Shown here in pieces: positions 1-11,483 of a DNA stretch of 64,000 nucleotides. Location of the stretch: assembly GCA_023853785.1 (NCBI GenBank), contig JAJIRX010000581.1:62001-126000 (forward strand), given 5' to 3'. Made by a program: the position numbers and the translations under genes. The notes beneath the pieces were generated by a model. It was not told the origin of the DNA and ran no database searches. It worked only from the letters and a program-made list of their open reading frames with translations. Every line of letters begins with the position of its first letter. The stretch's first letter is position 1. The stretch is from Psilocybe azurescens (Eukaryota > Basidiomycota > Agaricomycetes > Agaricales > Agrocybaceae).

Positions 1-381
1 TGCTCAGAACAAACAAAGAGCGCAATGTCGTTCATCTGGGTGTCAAGTGAACGACAAGAGCTCCTGTACTATACAGCCGAGGACCGTAACGTGTACCCCC
101 TAAATTACTTATACTTCTTAAGCCATTGATCGAACTCCAAACTGTGCTCTCTTACATAGTCCTCGATTTCAGGTGGTGCCTTTTTATACTCCTTTCTGCG
201 CGTTCAGCGGAATGTAACTAACATAACCAATCTATTGACCGGTTCAGGTCTTGACATGGCCTTGAGTTATCTGATGGATAACTATTAGTAGCTAGTTGTA
301 TATCTATCACTGTAACTCTGAATCAACTGTAACTTTCGTAACTTTAGTCATTGACTATCCAACACTGGTTCAAGTAGATAG
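1..381. other. Left-edge intergenic DNA
   Basis: No reading frame with coding character, no tRNA-like fold and no repeat was recognised here. It lies left of the duplicated SDHB block. Confidence 0.5.
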
Positions 382-1316
382 GAAAGCCACTTCTTTAGTC
401 CAGGACTGGCCATAATGGGAAGAAAACCAGCACACCGAGCAGACATATTCACCACCACCTGTTGGCATTGTCGAATAGACCAAGCAACAAGTAAAAATCG
501 TAGGATTGGGAGGTAAACGCATAGCGTACGACGATGTAAATACTTTATTTATGTACTGTAGTCTGTAAAAAAATACATTCTTATGCTAACTAAATGAGCT
601 CTGTAATGAAGAATTAAGTCTACACAAAAATCCTACATACTTGTGGCGGCGCATTAGATCACAGGTGGAGACGTTTGATTTCCAGATCCCAACAGGCATC
701 TGCTCAATAAAAGTGTCGCATATACACATTCCTCACTCGAGGCTGGAGAGTCTTTCCGTATTCAGTCAAGTTCAAGAATCACCTTCAATGGGCTAATGCA
801 ACATTATCATCATCTAGCCATCGCGTCGCGTCGATCATCCATCCATCCATTCGCTAGATCTCCTTATCAAAGCTGGGGAAAGTGAATGGAATTAGGACAT
901 AGAAATTTTGAAAAATAAAACGCATTCGTCGTAGGTTGTGCGTCTCTCCCTCACACACACACACTCTCTCTCATTCGCTCCCGTTCTCGGTTTCTCTCTA
1001 CCGCTACATACCCAGTCCCTCTGCTCTGCACGCACACTACTTTTACAACCCTCCATATAAACCGCAAAATTGTCGTCACCTCATGGATCACCATTCCCTT
1101 CCTCTAGTCTCTACTTCTCCTCTCCTCTATCGACAGAGCAAAAGATGATTTAGTCGACGGCCAGCTCGAGCTTGAGCTTAGCGATGGCAGCAGCTGGGTT
1201 AAGACCCTTGGGGCAAGTACGCGTGCCTATTGAGAGAAAGAATGAGAAGCAGGGAGTGAGAAAACAACCTTTCCAACAACAACAAAAGGGCATGAAGGAG
1301 ACATACAGTTAAAGAT
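382..1316. repeat. Duplicated block, copy A (SDHB 3' end and downstream DNA)
   Basis: This block matches 2754-3669 in the same orientation at high identity, with small indels. It begins at 'agccacttctttagtcc' in both copies and runs through the same CA/CT-rich tract, the SDHB stop codon, the whole last SDHB exon, the last SDHB intron and about 10 bases of the preceding exon. Homology stops near 1316, where sequence of the FHA gene takes over. Copy B is continuous with the complete SDHB gene, so copy A is the derived one. The copies differ by scattered substitutions and 1-10 bp indels, so the event is fairly recent but not an exact assembly duplicate. Confidence 0.85.
1150..1226 (-). pseudogene. 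Orphan copy of the last SDHB exon
   Basis: It translates as the C-terminal end of SDHB (cysteine, proline and [12 protein letters not shown] residues, ending LELAVD-stop), with one residue changed from the real exon at 3515-3591 (leucine for isoleucine in AIAKLK). The splice acceptor ahead of it (ctattgag..., read on minus) and the preceding intron with its GTATGT donor are kept, but the exons carrying the N-terminal and iron-sulfur cysteine motifs are absent. It cannot make a functional subunit. It may serve as 3' untranslated sequence or terminator for the adjacent FHA gene. Confidence 0.85.
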
Positions 1317-2256
1317 GGATGCCCAATGGTTCAGGCAAAGCAAGAGATTTCAGATTCTTGAGAGCATTGGTGCTACAACAGATTATCAATATCACACCGA
1401 AGTAATAGAAAATTTGAGACCCACTTGAAAGCATTTGGAGCGGATTGCCATCCCTACCGAGCTCGACTCTAATCTTCACGCTCTTGTAAATATCCTCATT
1501 CCCACCCTGATAGTCGACGCCGAGTTGGAGGATATCACCGTCCTTGATCTGGAATGGTCTTGATTCCGTGTTCGCAGGGCTCAACCGAACATGGTTCAAG
1601 AACGTCCCCGAGCTGCTCTTGGTGTCCTTGAGGAAGAACTTGCCCCCATTCTCAACCCAAATTTCAGCATGCGCACGGGCAACGACCTTGGACCTAAATG
1701 CGAGCTTGTTCGACCCCAGGGCGTTGACTGCAGCGGGCTCTAACCCTGATCGGTCAATGAATCGGCCAATGCGTAGAGCCGGGTCACCCTCCTTGAGATC
1801 GCGAGAGATAGCGTCAAAGCGAGGAGAACGACGAGTGTCGAGGTGGGGTACGAGGCGGATGCGATGGTGGGCGTGAGAAGACGATCCAGTGGCGGCTGGG
1901 GTGGCATTCGTGTTCTGTTGCGATAACGGTGTGCTGGTGAACGGCATCTGCGACGGTGTCCTGCCGCTGTATCCATTCACATCAAGAGCAGCCGCCGCCG
2001 TCGCTGAGGTTGATATCACCGGTGGTGCGGCTGGTGCATTCTGAGCGATGTTCCCCGCTGATCTGAGCATTGATGTGATCCCTAAACCTGAATTTGAACT
2101 GCTATTGTTTGAAGTTTGGCCCGCCAAAGATGCGACTCCAGTCACAATTGTCCTTCTCCTGGCGTTTAAGGCGTTCGGCGACGGTGGTTGTGAGGTTGTA
2201 GACGAAAGGTCTCTCGGACGCTGGTTGATGTCGGTGTGTGACTGCGAGAACCTCAA
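1309..2256 (-). CDS. FHA-domain protein with chimeric 3' end
   Basis: A serine/threonine/alanine-rich N-terminal part of about 150 residues is followed by a forkhead-associated (FHA) phosphothreonine-binding domain: ALRIGRF near the start, then a FRSKVVARAHAEIW segment (conserved Arg, Ser and His), then KDTKSSSGTFLNHVRL and DGDILQLGVDY. FHA domains read phosphorylated partners in signalling or DNA-damage pathways; nothing here tells which. After the domain the frame passes a likely in-phase short intron (about 48 nt, weak GTCTCA donor) to an STNALKNLKSL segment, then stops at TAA inside the duplicated SDHB block. No in-frame ATG exists before residue ~64; the open frame begins at TTG (2254-2256), just after a possible CTAG splice acceptor, so the first coding exon is unresolved or missing. 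Both ends are therefore uncertain and the gene may be truncated. Confidence 0.65.
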   Translation of the reverse strand: MRFSQSHTDINQRPRDLSSTTSQPPSPNALNARRRTIVTGVASLAGQTSNNSSSNSGLGITSMLRSAGNIAQNAPAAPPVISTSATAAAALDVNGYSGRTPSQMPFTSTPLSQQNTNATPAATGSSSHAHHRIRLVPHLDTRRSPRFDAISRDLKEGDPALRIGRFIDRSGLEPAAVNALGSNKLAFRSKVVARAHAEIWVENGGKFFLKDTKSSSGTFLNHVRLSPANTESRPFQIKDGDILQLGVDYQGGNEDIYKSVKIRVELGRDGNPLQMLSSGSQIFYYFGVILIICCSTNALKNLKSLALPEPLGIHL

Positions 2257-2753
2257 ATGACTAGGTAAAGCTGTGTATTCAAGGTCGACAACCTACGTAC
2301 ATCAACGAGCTCTTTATATATTGTAGAAAGTGTCTACATAATATTAATTACTCGAGCAAATACGATTAGAAAGAGATAGAAAAGTAAACAAAGAAAAACA
2401 TAAGATAAGATAAGACCTGTAAAACTCGGTCATACCCAATTAGGGTGACTCCGTCACACGGCGTTAACCCGAGTACGTAGGAATGACCCCAAAATGTTAG
2501 TTCGTGACGGTGGAGATTCGTTCCCAGCGTGCAAACGGCCTTCCATTCAGGCCGTTCGTCGTCGTCGTTGGCGAAAAGCTCTGGTCAAGAGCCGTTGATG
2601 CTAAATTACCTATCTATTATATCTATTATAATAAAAGAGCTCAGACTCTTTCTCACGAGACACAAATCACCATTTTGATTGGCTTAGACAAATATGCAAT
2701 CTGATAAGTTACTATGCGTTCAAAAGGAATTCCTTCACGGGAGGAAGGGAATG
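2257..2753. other. Upstream region of the FHA gene
   Basis: On the minus strand a possible 40-nt intron (GTACGT...ACCTAG, 2300-2261) abuts the FHA open frame, but the sequence before it has no in-frame ATG. No other coding signal was seen. Confidence 0.3.
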
Positions 2754-3669
2754 GGAAGCCACTTCTTTAGTCCAGGACTGGCCATAATGGGAAGAAAACC
2801 AGCACACCGAGCAGACATATTCACCACCATCTGTTGGCATTGTTGAATAGACCAAGCAAACAAGTAAAAAACCGTAACAATGGGGAGGTAAACGCGTAGC
2901 GTACAACGATGTAAATACTTTATTTATGTACTGTAGTCTGTAAAATACATTTTTATGCTAACTAAATGGACCCCTGTAACGGAGAATTAGTCTACATAAA
3001 AATCCTACATGCTTGTGGCGGCACATTAGATCACAGGAGATGGAGACGTTTGATTTCCAGATCCCAACAGGCATCTGCTCAAAAGAAGTGTCGCATATGC
3101 ACATTCCTCACTCGGGGCTGGAGAGCCTTTCCGTATTCAGTCAAGTTCAAGAATCACCTTCAATAGGCTAATGCAACATTATCATCATCTAGCCATCGCG
3201 TCGCGTCGATCATCCATCCATTCATTCGCTAGATCTCCTCCTTATCAAAGCTGGGGAAAGTGAATGGAATTAGGACGTATAAAAACTTGGAAAATAAAAC
3301 GCATTCGTGTTAGGTTGTGCGTCTCTCTCTCTCTCACACACACACGGTCTCGGTTTCTCTCTACCGCTACATACCCAGTCCTTCTGCTCTGCACGCACAC
3401 TACTTTTACAACCCTCCATTAAAAATCCGCAAAACTGTCGTCGCCTCATGGATCACCATGCCCTTCCTCTAGTCTCTACTTGCCCTCTCCTCTATCTACA
3501 GAGCAAAAGATGATTTAGTCGACGGCCAGCTCGAGCTTGATCTTAGCGATGGCAGCAGCTGGGTTGAGGCCCTTGGGGCAAGTGCGCGTGCCTATTGAGA
3601 GAAGCAGGAGTGAGAAAACAATCTTTCCAACAACAACAAAAGGCATGAAGGAGACATACAGTTGAAGAT
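2754..3669. repeat. Duplicated block, copy B (native SDHB 3' region)
   Basis: This is the parental copy of the 382-1316 block. It contains the true SDHB 3' end and the downstream CT/CA-rich tract at about 3322-3346. See copy A for the borders. Confidence 0.85.
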
Positions 3670-4853
3670 AGTATGGCATCTGTACAAGCTCAGCTCGTTC
3701 TGGAGCCTTTCCTTCCTCTCGGCGCCCTGTGTATCCTGTGGGAAACAAATAACGAGCCGTGAGCTCTTGCTGTCGTTGTCGCCGCATTAACTCCTGCACG
3801 TACCCTAGAGTCTGCAATCCACCTGTACGCCTGCATCAGCGTAGCGGGGCCCAGGTATTCGTCCTGATTCCACCAGTAGGATGGGCAGGAGGTGGAGCAG
3901 CACGCGCACAAGATGCACTCGTACATTCCATCCAGTTTTCGGCGATCCTCGGGAGACTGAAGGTGTTCACCTGGGGAAAGGGGAAGATGGATGAATAAAC
4001 GGGTCGCATATGCTCGAAAAGAGTCAATAACGAAGATAACGCGTCTGCGCTTGATGAGAGGGCTGAGATTTGTCAATCTGAGAGCCGGCAGCTTTTGAGA
4101 CATTTATCTCTACGGTACTCATAGCGAGTTCGATGCGCGCGTAGCGAGCGACCAAGAGATATCGAGAGATGATACGCACCTTTCTCAGGAGGGTTGTCGT
4201 TCTGCAGCCAGGGTTGGATAGACTTGTATTGTTTGTAGAAGAGGGTCATATCGGGCACGAGGTCCTTGACGACGTACACTGTGAATCCCAAGATCAGAAA
4301 AGAGCCACGCGAATCATGCAGGTTCTCGCTTACTGTGAGGCAAAGGGTAGATCTTGGTGTTCTTGCTGCCTTCCCGGTCGATTCTGCACAGGCAGGCGAG
4401 GGTGTTCTGTCCGTCAATGTTCATAGCGCATGATCCACAGATACCCTCTCGGCAGGACCTCCGGAAGGTCAGCGTAGGGTCGATCTCGTTTTTGATCTTG
4501 ATGAGAGCATCAAGAATCTAGCATGTATTGCGGTTGTTGTTAAGCCGACACACACCCCATAAACCTGCGCGACACTCACCATAGGCCCGGTCTGGTTCAA
4601 ATCGATCTTGTACGACTGCAGTTCTGGCTTCTTCTCTGGCTGGTCAGGATTCTACTTATAGATATAAGTAACCACACTAAAAATAATATAAAATGGTATA
4701 AAAGGTGCCACGAACCCAGCGGTAGATCTTGAATTCCTTCATGAGAACTGGTTTCTCCTGGGGCACCGCCTGCCATCTACGGGCTGACGATGAGAAAGCC
4801 CGCTTTCCCAAAGCGAGATGCACTGAGCGACCGGCCGTAAGCAAGGACTGCAT
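3515..4853 (-). CDS. SDHB: Succinate dehydrogenase iron-sulfur subunit, mitochondrial
   Basis: This is the complex II iron-sulfur subunit, which carries electrons from the flavoprotein to ubiquinone in the mitochondrial inner membrane. Seven exons read on minus: 4853-4716, 4651-4580, 4517-4334, 4278-4180, 3970-3804, 3735-3660 and 3591-3515. All joins keep frame with GT...AG borders; intron 4 (about 209 nt) is unusually long. The start at 4853 gives an arginine-rich, [13 protein letters not shown] mitochondrial presequence. The [2Fe-2S] ferredoxin motif CREGICGSC...C is in exon 3, the second cluster motif [12 protein letters not shown] in exon 5, and the last cysteine motif TCPKGLNP in exon 7, so all three cluster sites are intact. 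The last exon and its flank were duplicated downstream (copy A). Standard housekeeping gene; identification is secure. Confidence 0.97.
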
Positions 4854-5623
4854 AGTTGGGAAACGAAGAGAGCGTGGAGGACGTTGGTGGTGGTGTCGAG
4901 AGACGATGGAAAGAACGACAAAGGGTGGGGAGCCGCTTCCGGTTTCGGGTGCAAAGTCGCGTGATATCGGATACTTGACCAAAGTAGCCGGTACTTCAGC
5001 CAATAGCAGCGTCTGCGAATCTAATATTCAGATGTAAAATTATAACAAATTCCAGAATATCGAATTGGCTTCAATGACTTTCTTATATATAGGAGGGATT
5101 AGATTACAGCGAGAAATAACCAGGGCCAATACTTTGACCAAGTAGTACGAAATAATGAATGTTATTAGGCTTCGGGACCGCTGTGAGTACCAATCGGTGA
5201 AATGCAGGATACTGCTAGACGCCTTAATTTTTGTGTCAGTTAGGCAACCCAGGCTTCTGTAGTACCTCGCATGCTTACATTCTTAGGAGTACATGAACTT
5301 GGTCTAATGGAGGCGATTCGAATTTCGTCAGGACAGAAAGGACGGTGTGTTTCGCACCACGTGATTATTTCGGACACGGGACCAGCAAGCGCAGACTTGG
5401 AGAATGACATTCTCTGTGGATGTTGCATCTTTGTGCAAGAAAATTGATCAAACTACGTTAGGCCCAACGGTCAAGCTATTTCAAAAATGCCTTGTACAAG
5501 ATGACCATATCCTCCTCTAATTGATGACGTATTTCTTGGCGCTTTATGTGCCTCCTTATATGCTTCCTTCCTATTTGTCTGGCTCGCCATACAGCATATA
5601 TTTATTTCTCTATCTTTCTGCAG
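4854..5623. other. Intergenic region upstream of SDHB
   Basis: It contains a 62-codon ATG frame on minus (5240-5428) with no recognisable motif. It could be a 3' exon of the unresolved gene to the right or chance. No other feature seen. Confidence 0.3.
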
Positions 5624-6491
5624 TTATAAATCTCGCAGATTATTGGCTACTAACTCCTTGTCGAGCTCAATATCCTCTGCGCTTTTTGCAGAAGGTTTCT
5701 TGTCACAAAGATCATCTATGAGTAAACTATTGAAGCATTACAATAATGCAGATAAGGAAATAACTCACCTGTAGTCTCAATCCCTCGAGATTGATGTTCT
5801 TTATCTTGTTGTTGAAGCTTACCTCCATTGGATTTTTCAGAGATTCGATTAGAATGATTACTGAACCAATAAATCGGAACAGTGCAATAAAACACCCACC
5901 AGTACCGTCAGTCCGCCCTGTGGCTTCCGGCTGACCCGACAGTCATTTTTATACTGCATCAAGAACCTTTGCGTCTGCATGCCCTGACTCATATCTCTAC
6001 CATCTTTCATCGCCAATAAAACTTCGAGCGTAAGCCTCCAATGCCTTGCCGATTTGTTGGCAGCGACCTTCACAGCACCAGGATCCAAAAATTGTCCAGA
6101 ATAAACATCCCCAGCACAAAACGTTTTCCTGCGAGCCTATACTTGATACGGTGGCAGTTTAAAGGATGGATGGTCAACGATTCAATTTTTTCTCAAAAAT
6201 TTTTTACCACGCTCGGTCCTACAAATTATCCAAAAGTTGAAAGGCAGAGGCTGCTGAGTGGGCCGCGCGTCGCCGTCGTTGCGGCTACTGCAAGTTTTTG
6301 TAGACCACTGTTGGACCCCCGCTCGGCCACTGCTCAATATTTTGTACTGGATCAAAATTCTGAGAAGACTTCTCAGGATGATTCTTTGACCAGAAACACT
6401 GTTCATAGTGCGTACTGTATTTAAGATCGATTAGACGCTCACCGACGGCTCCCGCAACGTATTTAGGTGCCGTAGATGAATGTGATGACAT
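5624..6491 (-). CDS. Unidentified multi-exon gene (poorly resolved)
   Basis: I do not recognise this product. Several minus-strand stretches look coding: an ATG at 6491 opening a 68-codon frame (SSHSSTAPKYVAGAVG...); a segment around 6088-5880 rich in Lys, Arg and Met (AVKVAANKSARHW, QTQRFLMQYKNDCR); and a terminal exon reading LDDLCDKKPSAKSAEDIELDK... to a TAA at 5624. The last two joins have GT/AG borders, including a GTGAGT donor after NLEGLRLQ. The middle joins could not be placed in one continuous frame, so this may be one gene, two small genes or a decayed gene. It lies downstream of the GH55 gene on the same strand. Confidence 0.3.
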
Positions 6492-6711
6492 TCAGTCCCT
6501 TTCACTGAAACTTGAAACAGAGATCGTTTGAGACTGTGCTGCATGTATCCAGCTCATTTATTTTATTCATTATGAAGATACAAAGGCTAAGCCAGAAATT
6601 CAAACAAGATAGAATTGAAAGACGAAGAGCTATAATTACACACATTGACTTCGGGTTTTTGTGATCATTTCTATACGCGCAACTTCATCACCACACCGGG
6701 CCCACATCCAT

Positions 6712-9700
6712 CTAACTCTGGCTCCAGCTGGTGACAGTTGACGCAAAGCCGTTCACATTGCCAGACTGATTGACAATTCCTACACCACTGATGCTGACCT
6801 GGTACGTCGACGCGACAGTGGAAAGACTGTAAATATTAATCCCTGTCGAGGCACTGTCAATGTTCGCCAATTGGGATTGGCAATTTCGAGCGGTCAAACA
6901 ACTTTGCGAGAAATTCTGTGGGCGGATATCAGGAGAGATGGATTAGCGGTGACCAGCTGCGTCATAAGCATAAACACGCACGATGAAGAAACTGTACAAG
7001 CCGGCGCCGAACACAAGAATATTGTGCGAGTTCTTTATTGAGAGTGCCCACGCTGATGGATTACCACTGAAGGGAGTAGGATCCTTCATTGCAGCGTTGA
7101 TGCTGAAAGGAGAGGGAGACACCGGGGCGGGCTGGTAGTATGGCTAGAAAACATATGCGTTAGCCATTGCTTCGTTCGGATTAGGATGACGGGGACCAAC
7201 GGATTCTGTTTGTATAAGGCCCATGTAGTGATTTGCTGCGTTCACAATGTTGTACTGATATATGACGTGGTGTTCCGCTAGAGAGAGCGATATCAAAATT
7301 CAATCTATGGAAATTGTCAACACGCAGGCGAGGAAACGTTTCATACCAGCTAGAAGTCAAAAATAGTCAGTCGATAGAAACGGATCATATATGAAGTAAA
7401 CAACCAACCTGTTCCAATTAGCCATACAGGACCCTGCGATTCTGACAAGATACCACGCCCAGAATAGACAGCAAGTTGACCCTCGCCAGGATAGTCCAAA
7501 TCATGGTCAGCAAGCCATACCCAAGCGCCCTAGCATGGAAACAAATAAGAAAAGGTAAACGGGTATGGACACAGTCCCTCACCTCAATATAGGCAGTAGA
7601 TTGAGTTGTAAGATGAAGGTTCAAATACGCTGCAGAGCAAGCAGCGGACCCTCCTGATCCATTGGATGGGCATTTGTTGCCCTCGAGATTAGTTCCAGCA
7701 GAACCGCCAGTTCTGTATATGGCATAAGCGAATACAATGGCCAAGAATTCGGATGGAAGTACCGGATATGAGAGTCCCACATCCCCGCTCCAGCCTGAAC
7801 TCCGGAAGGCTGCTTAACATTCCATTCAAGCACGATAGCGCCAGCAGCTGTAACGTATGACCTTTTTTAGTACAATCACTGTAGATTGATTTTGTGAAGG
7901 ATAGTTTACTCACCAGGGCCAATCGTAGTAAACACAATATCGCTGATTTCGAGTATACCTTGCGAGCCGGTTTCGCCGACTCTGAATACAGCGCGGGGAT
8001 TATTTTGGTCCTGGAATGCCGAACCTTTACCTGCAAGCACAGTCCAGGCCTCGCCCGTCATTTGTGTTCCAGCCGGGATGGTCACCGTGTTGGAGACAAC
8101 ATAGGTGCCAGCATCGAAGAAGATAATTTTGCACCCCGAATACTACAAAAGACCGTTTAGACTGAGATTGATGCACTAGGTGAGAGGAGGACGGCTAACC
8201 TTATTGAATATATCGATAAGAGCAGCTGTGTCGTCCGTGACACCATCTCCAGCTGCACCATGATCCTTGACGCTGACGAACTGGCTGACAGCATACGCAG
8301 CATATTGCGGGTGGACTCTGCTAACGATCCTGCCCGAGCTATCTAACAGGCTAGCATCTTTATTCGGGGTGGGTATATTCCCTGAGTAAACGTGCCAGTT
8401 GGATTTGTGCCTCGATATACATTTCCTTGTCCCCAAGAAGAGATCGTAGTTGTGCCTCCACTGAGTACTACGGCTCCACCTACGACACCTACGGCCACGG
8501 GGACGTTGTTGAGCTTGATGTTGTTTAGAACTAAGGAGCCTGCTAGACGGCCATTGCTAGGCTGCGAAGTTCGGATGAAGATTGGAGTGTTTGTAGCAAC
8601 CGCGTCAATTATCGCTTGAGCGCCAGTGGTCTAATCCAAAGGGTTTCAGCTTACGGACGCTTCCACTGGATAATACTCGTCTAATTACCTGGGTGCTTTC
8701 GGTCAGTCCTCCTGTTGCAATATCGAATCCGACCTGTACATTTGGGTAAGACTATTTCAGAGCGAATTTAATGCCTCTCACTTGACAATTATTGAATGTG
8801 ATTCCCTGATATGTCCAACCCCAGTTCCACAAGCTATAAACGCCCGTCTGCGCATTGTTGATGGTGACATTTTTGACGGTAAATCTTGAAATTCTATGCT
8901 AAGCGTATGTAGACCTATGATGTTTCAGTGACTTACTGTTGATTTCCGCCCCATATTCCGAATTTTCCTTAAGAAGACAAGACGTCAACTCAGAAGAAAG
9001 ATTTTCAGGTGAAGGCGACATACCTCCATTGAACACAAGGTCGCCCATATAGCCGCCGCTATACAAATTAGCAGTAGGTTGTAAATATGACATCATGACA
9101 GCTTGGTCGAGATTCACCTTCCATTTTCCATCCAGATACCTACTAAAACGTCAGCATGCGTAGACTTAGCCTGTTGATGCATAGTTTTGATTTACATACC
9201 TTGATGAGCAGTATTAGCAGCTGTAGACATCTGCACAACAATGTTCATGAGAGACGTGGCTTGCGCCACTTGCCAATGTATTCCCGTTCCTTGGGATTTC
9301 TCTGCTGGGACACTGGTCAAACGAGGAGTCAGTTTCAGAATGAAAGGCGACAATGATAAATTTCACCGTCGAACGTCGATCACAAAGTTTCTCACCGAAC
9401 GATGGCTAGGAGTGGCAACAAAGATCAATCTAGTGAAATCCCATAAGGGAGTATACTCTTACAAGTTATTCTGATTTGTCCAGAACTGAGCACCACCGCC
9501 CCCGATGACGTATGGATTTGCATCTATCGCATTACATTTTGTTAGTATTTCCTTATTACTTTAAATATTGATCTACCTATGACGGCCATTCCATCAAAAG
9601 AGGCTGATGCGAGTAGGGTCGGAGGTGTCTTTGCATCTCCAATAAGTTGAGTATAGTAGTATGGCACGATGGGAGCAGAAACGAGATATGTCCTTGAGTT

Positions 9701-10268
9701 TATGAATGACTTTGAGCTGTATATTGAGCAGAGAATTTTGTGCGTACCCTTTGGGGAAGTACACCACAGCAGGAGTAACACTGACAAGGGGTGGTTACTA
9801 TTAAGAGATGAGATGACAAGATAGTATAAGCGCACGTTGAAGACCGACAGCTGCCACCTCCACATCGATTCTGGGAGGTAATCGCTGCACTAATGGCAAT
9901 GTGAGAGAGATGAACGTGGGACAGCTGCAAAGCTATGTTTACTTAATAGCTGCAGTGTCGTCCGTGACACCATCACCCCGTGCACCATAATCCTGTAGAT
10001 GGGATGTAAGATGAAATGACAGTAATATAAGAGAGTAGAGAAATCGAATAAGATCACTAACCTTAACATTTCGGAAAACGGTATAGCCGTTTGGATTAGA
10101 GTTAAAAGCAGACTTTCCTTGGTGTTTAATGCTTTGCATCCAGAATGGGTCGTTGCTTCCAGAGGTTCCAGCTCCTAGAGGTGTAGAGCATGTTGTTCCA
10201 AGTCCCAGCACAATACTAGTGAGGGCAAGTGTAACAGTTGCTACACCCAGAGCACGTATGAAGATCAT
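6712..10268 (-). CDS. GH55 exo-beta-1,3-glucanase, secreted (copy 1)
   Basis: Family GH55 enzymes release glucose or short products from beta-1,3-glucan outside the cell. The ATG at 10268 is followed by a hydrophobic signal peptide (MIFIRALGVATVTLAL...). The mature part has the two tandem Pectate_lyase_3-type right-handed beta-helix modules of the family: the first opens with DYGARGDGVTDDTAAI (about 9990-9940) and the second with KDHGAAGDGVTDDTAAL (about 8280-8210). Other family landmarks are NRCGGGSC, APIVPYYYTQLIGDAK, GAIVLEWNV and WVWLADHDLD. The C-terminus, NIYSLSTVASTYQVSI..., ends at TAG 6712. There are many short introns (more than 12). All joins I checked keep frame, so this copy looks intact. 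A diverged paralogue lies at 33976-37711 in the opposite orientation. Likely roles are wall remodelling or glucan feeding; the sequence does not say which. Confidence 0.92.
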
Positions 10269-11483
10269 TGTAGTCTAGGTCAAGACATTTTGGAAAGTAG
10301 CAGGTAAGTGGTTTTATAGGTGGTCGATCCGTGCGTACACGAGAAGTTGGTGTGCTGGCCAGAACCCATGACAACTGGACGTTCGCTAGAAAACGCGCCT
10401 CACATTCGGCTGACCTGACCTTAAGGTCAAGTTATGAAACGATTGAACACGAATGTGGATGCTGCATCAGTATCAGGTGCATTGTAACGTCGCATTCGGT
10501 GTGTTATGTCTCGGTCACCTGAAGTTAAGCCGTTGAGCTCGAACGCGTAACGGGTCTAACAAAGAAAAGTAAGTGACAGGTATGCACTGGGCAAGGAATC
10601 GGGTTGTGCTGGTTAGATCATGGCGAAGTAGACGAGTTGGAGACCTACTGACAAGTAGTACGCACGCGCCTGGGCATGTCGTTTGCCACGCACCGGAAAC
10701 CCTAACAGCACCAATTTGGATTCGAAGCTCGGACATTTCTAAGATAGCGTCGAGTTAGGTGGTAGTCCATACGCCAAGTCGGGTTAAAACCATACTTGTT
10801 TAAAGGATATGAAGTATCAGCAGGACATCCGTGTGCTTCGACAGTTTGGTGTCTTCCGACTCAATAGTGTCATCTGGTTTCAGCGAGACTCGTGGTTCGT
10901 TGCATTTTAATCATATCTGGCTCAAAGCATCATGTTCCAGTGTTTCCATAGCTTTAGTTATGGAGTATTTCCCAGTGCTGCCACAGCGTTCCGAGGAAAC
11001 TTGTAAGACGCTCTTTAAGAGAGAGATAATTATAATAGCAAACTGCTGACTGCTATTCAGAAGAACTGATAGAGAAAAAACTGCAAAACGCTTCGAGATT
11101 GAGTTCAATGGTAAAGCCAACCATGTGGATTCCGATCTGAGTAAGGTGGATGAAATCAAGAAGAAATCTAAGAAAAGATCAAGGAAAAATAACTATATTT
11201 GTTTTAAGACTCAGAACGAAATTGCTTTTATTGATTTTTTTGTCACTTAGCTTAGCTTACTAGTAGCATCTCGGCAATAACTCGGCTAGATAACTTAATA
11301 TATTAAGTTTATTTTTGACCAAGATAAGTCACGTTAACTTTAAGTAACATAACCAACTTACCAGCCACCATTGTTCTCAGTAATTGATTTAATACAATCC
11401 CCTCGTCTACCAACCACCACGAACGTTACTATCACTTCCCCCTGTTCTATCTACAATAGCTTGCTTTTACTTTGTATAACACG
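10269..11483. other. Intergenic region between GH55 copy 1 and BET1
   Basis: The two genes are divergent here, so both promoters lie in this 1.2 kb. No coding frame, tRNA or repeat was recognised. Confidence 0.45.

Noticed and set aside
936..1148. Small ORFs in the CT/CA-rich tract of both duplicated blocks
   Set aside because: They are low-complexity frames downstream of the SDHB stop and differ in frame between the two copies, so they are not conserved coding sequence.
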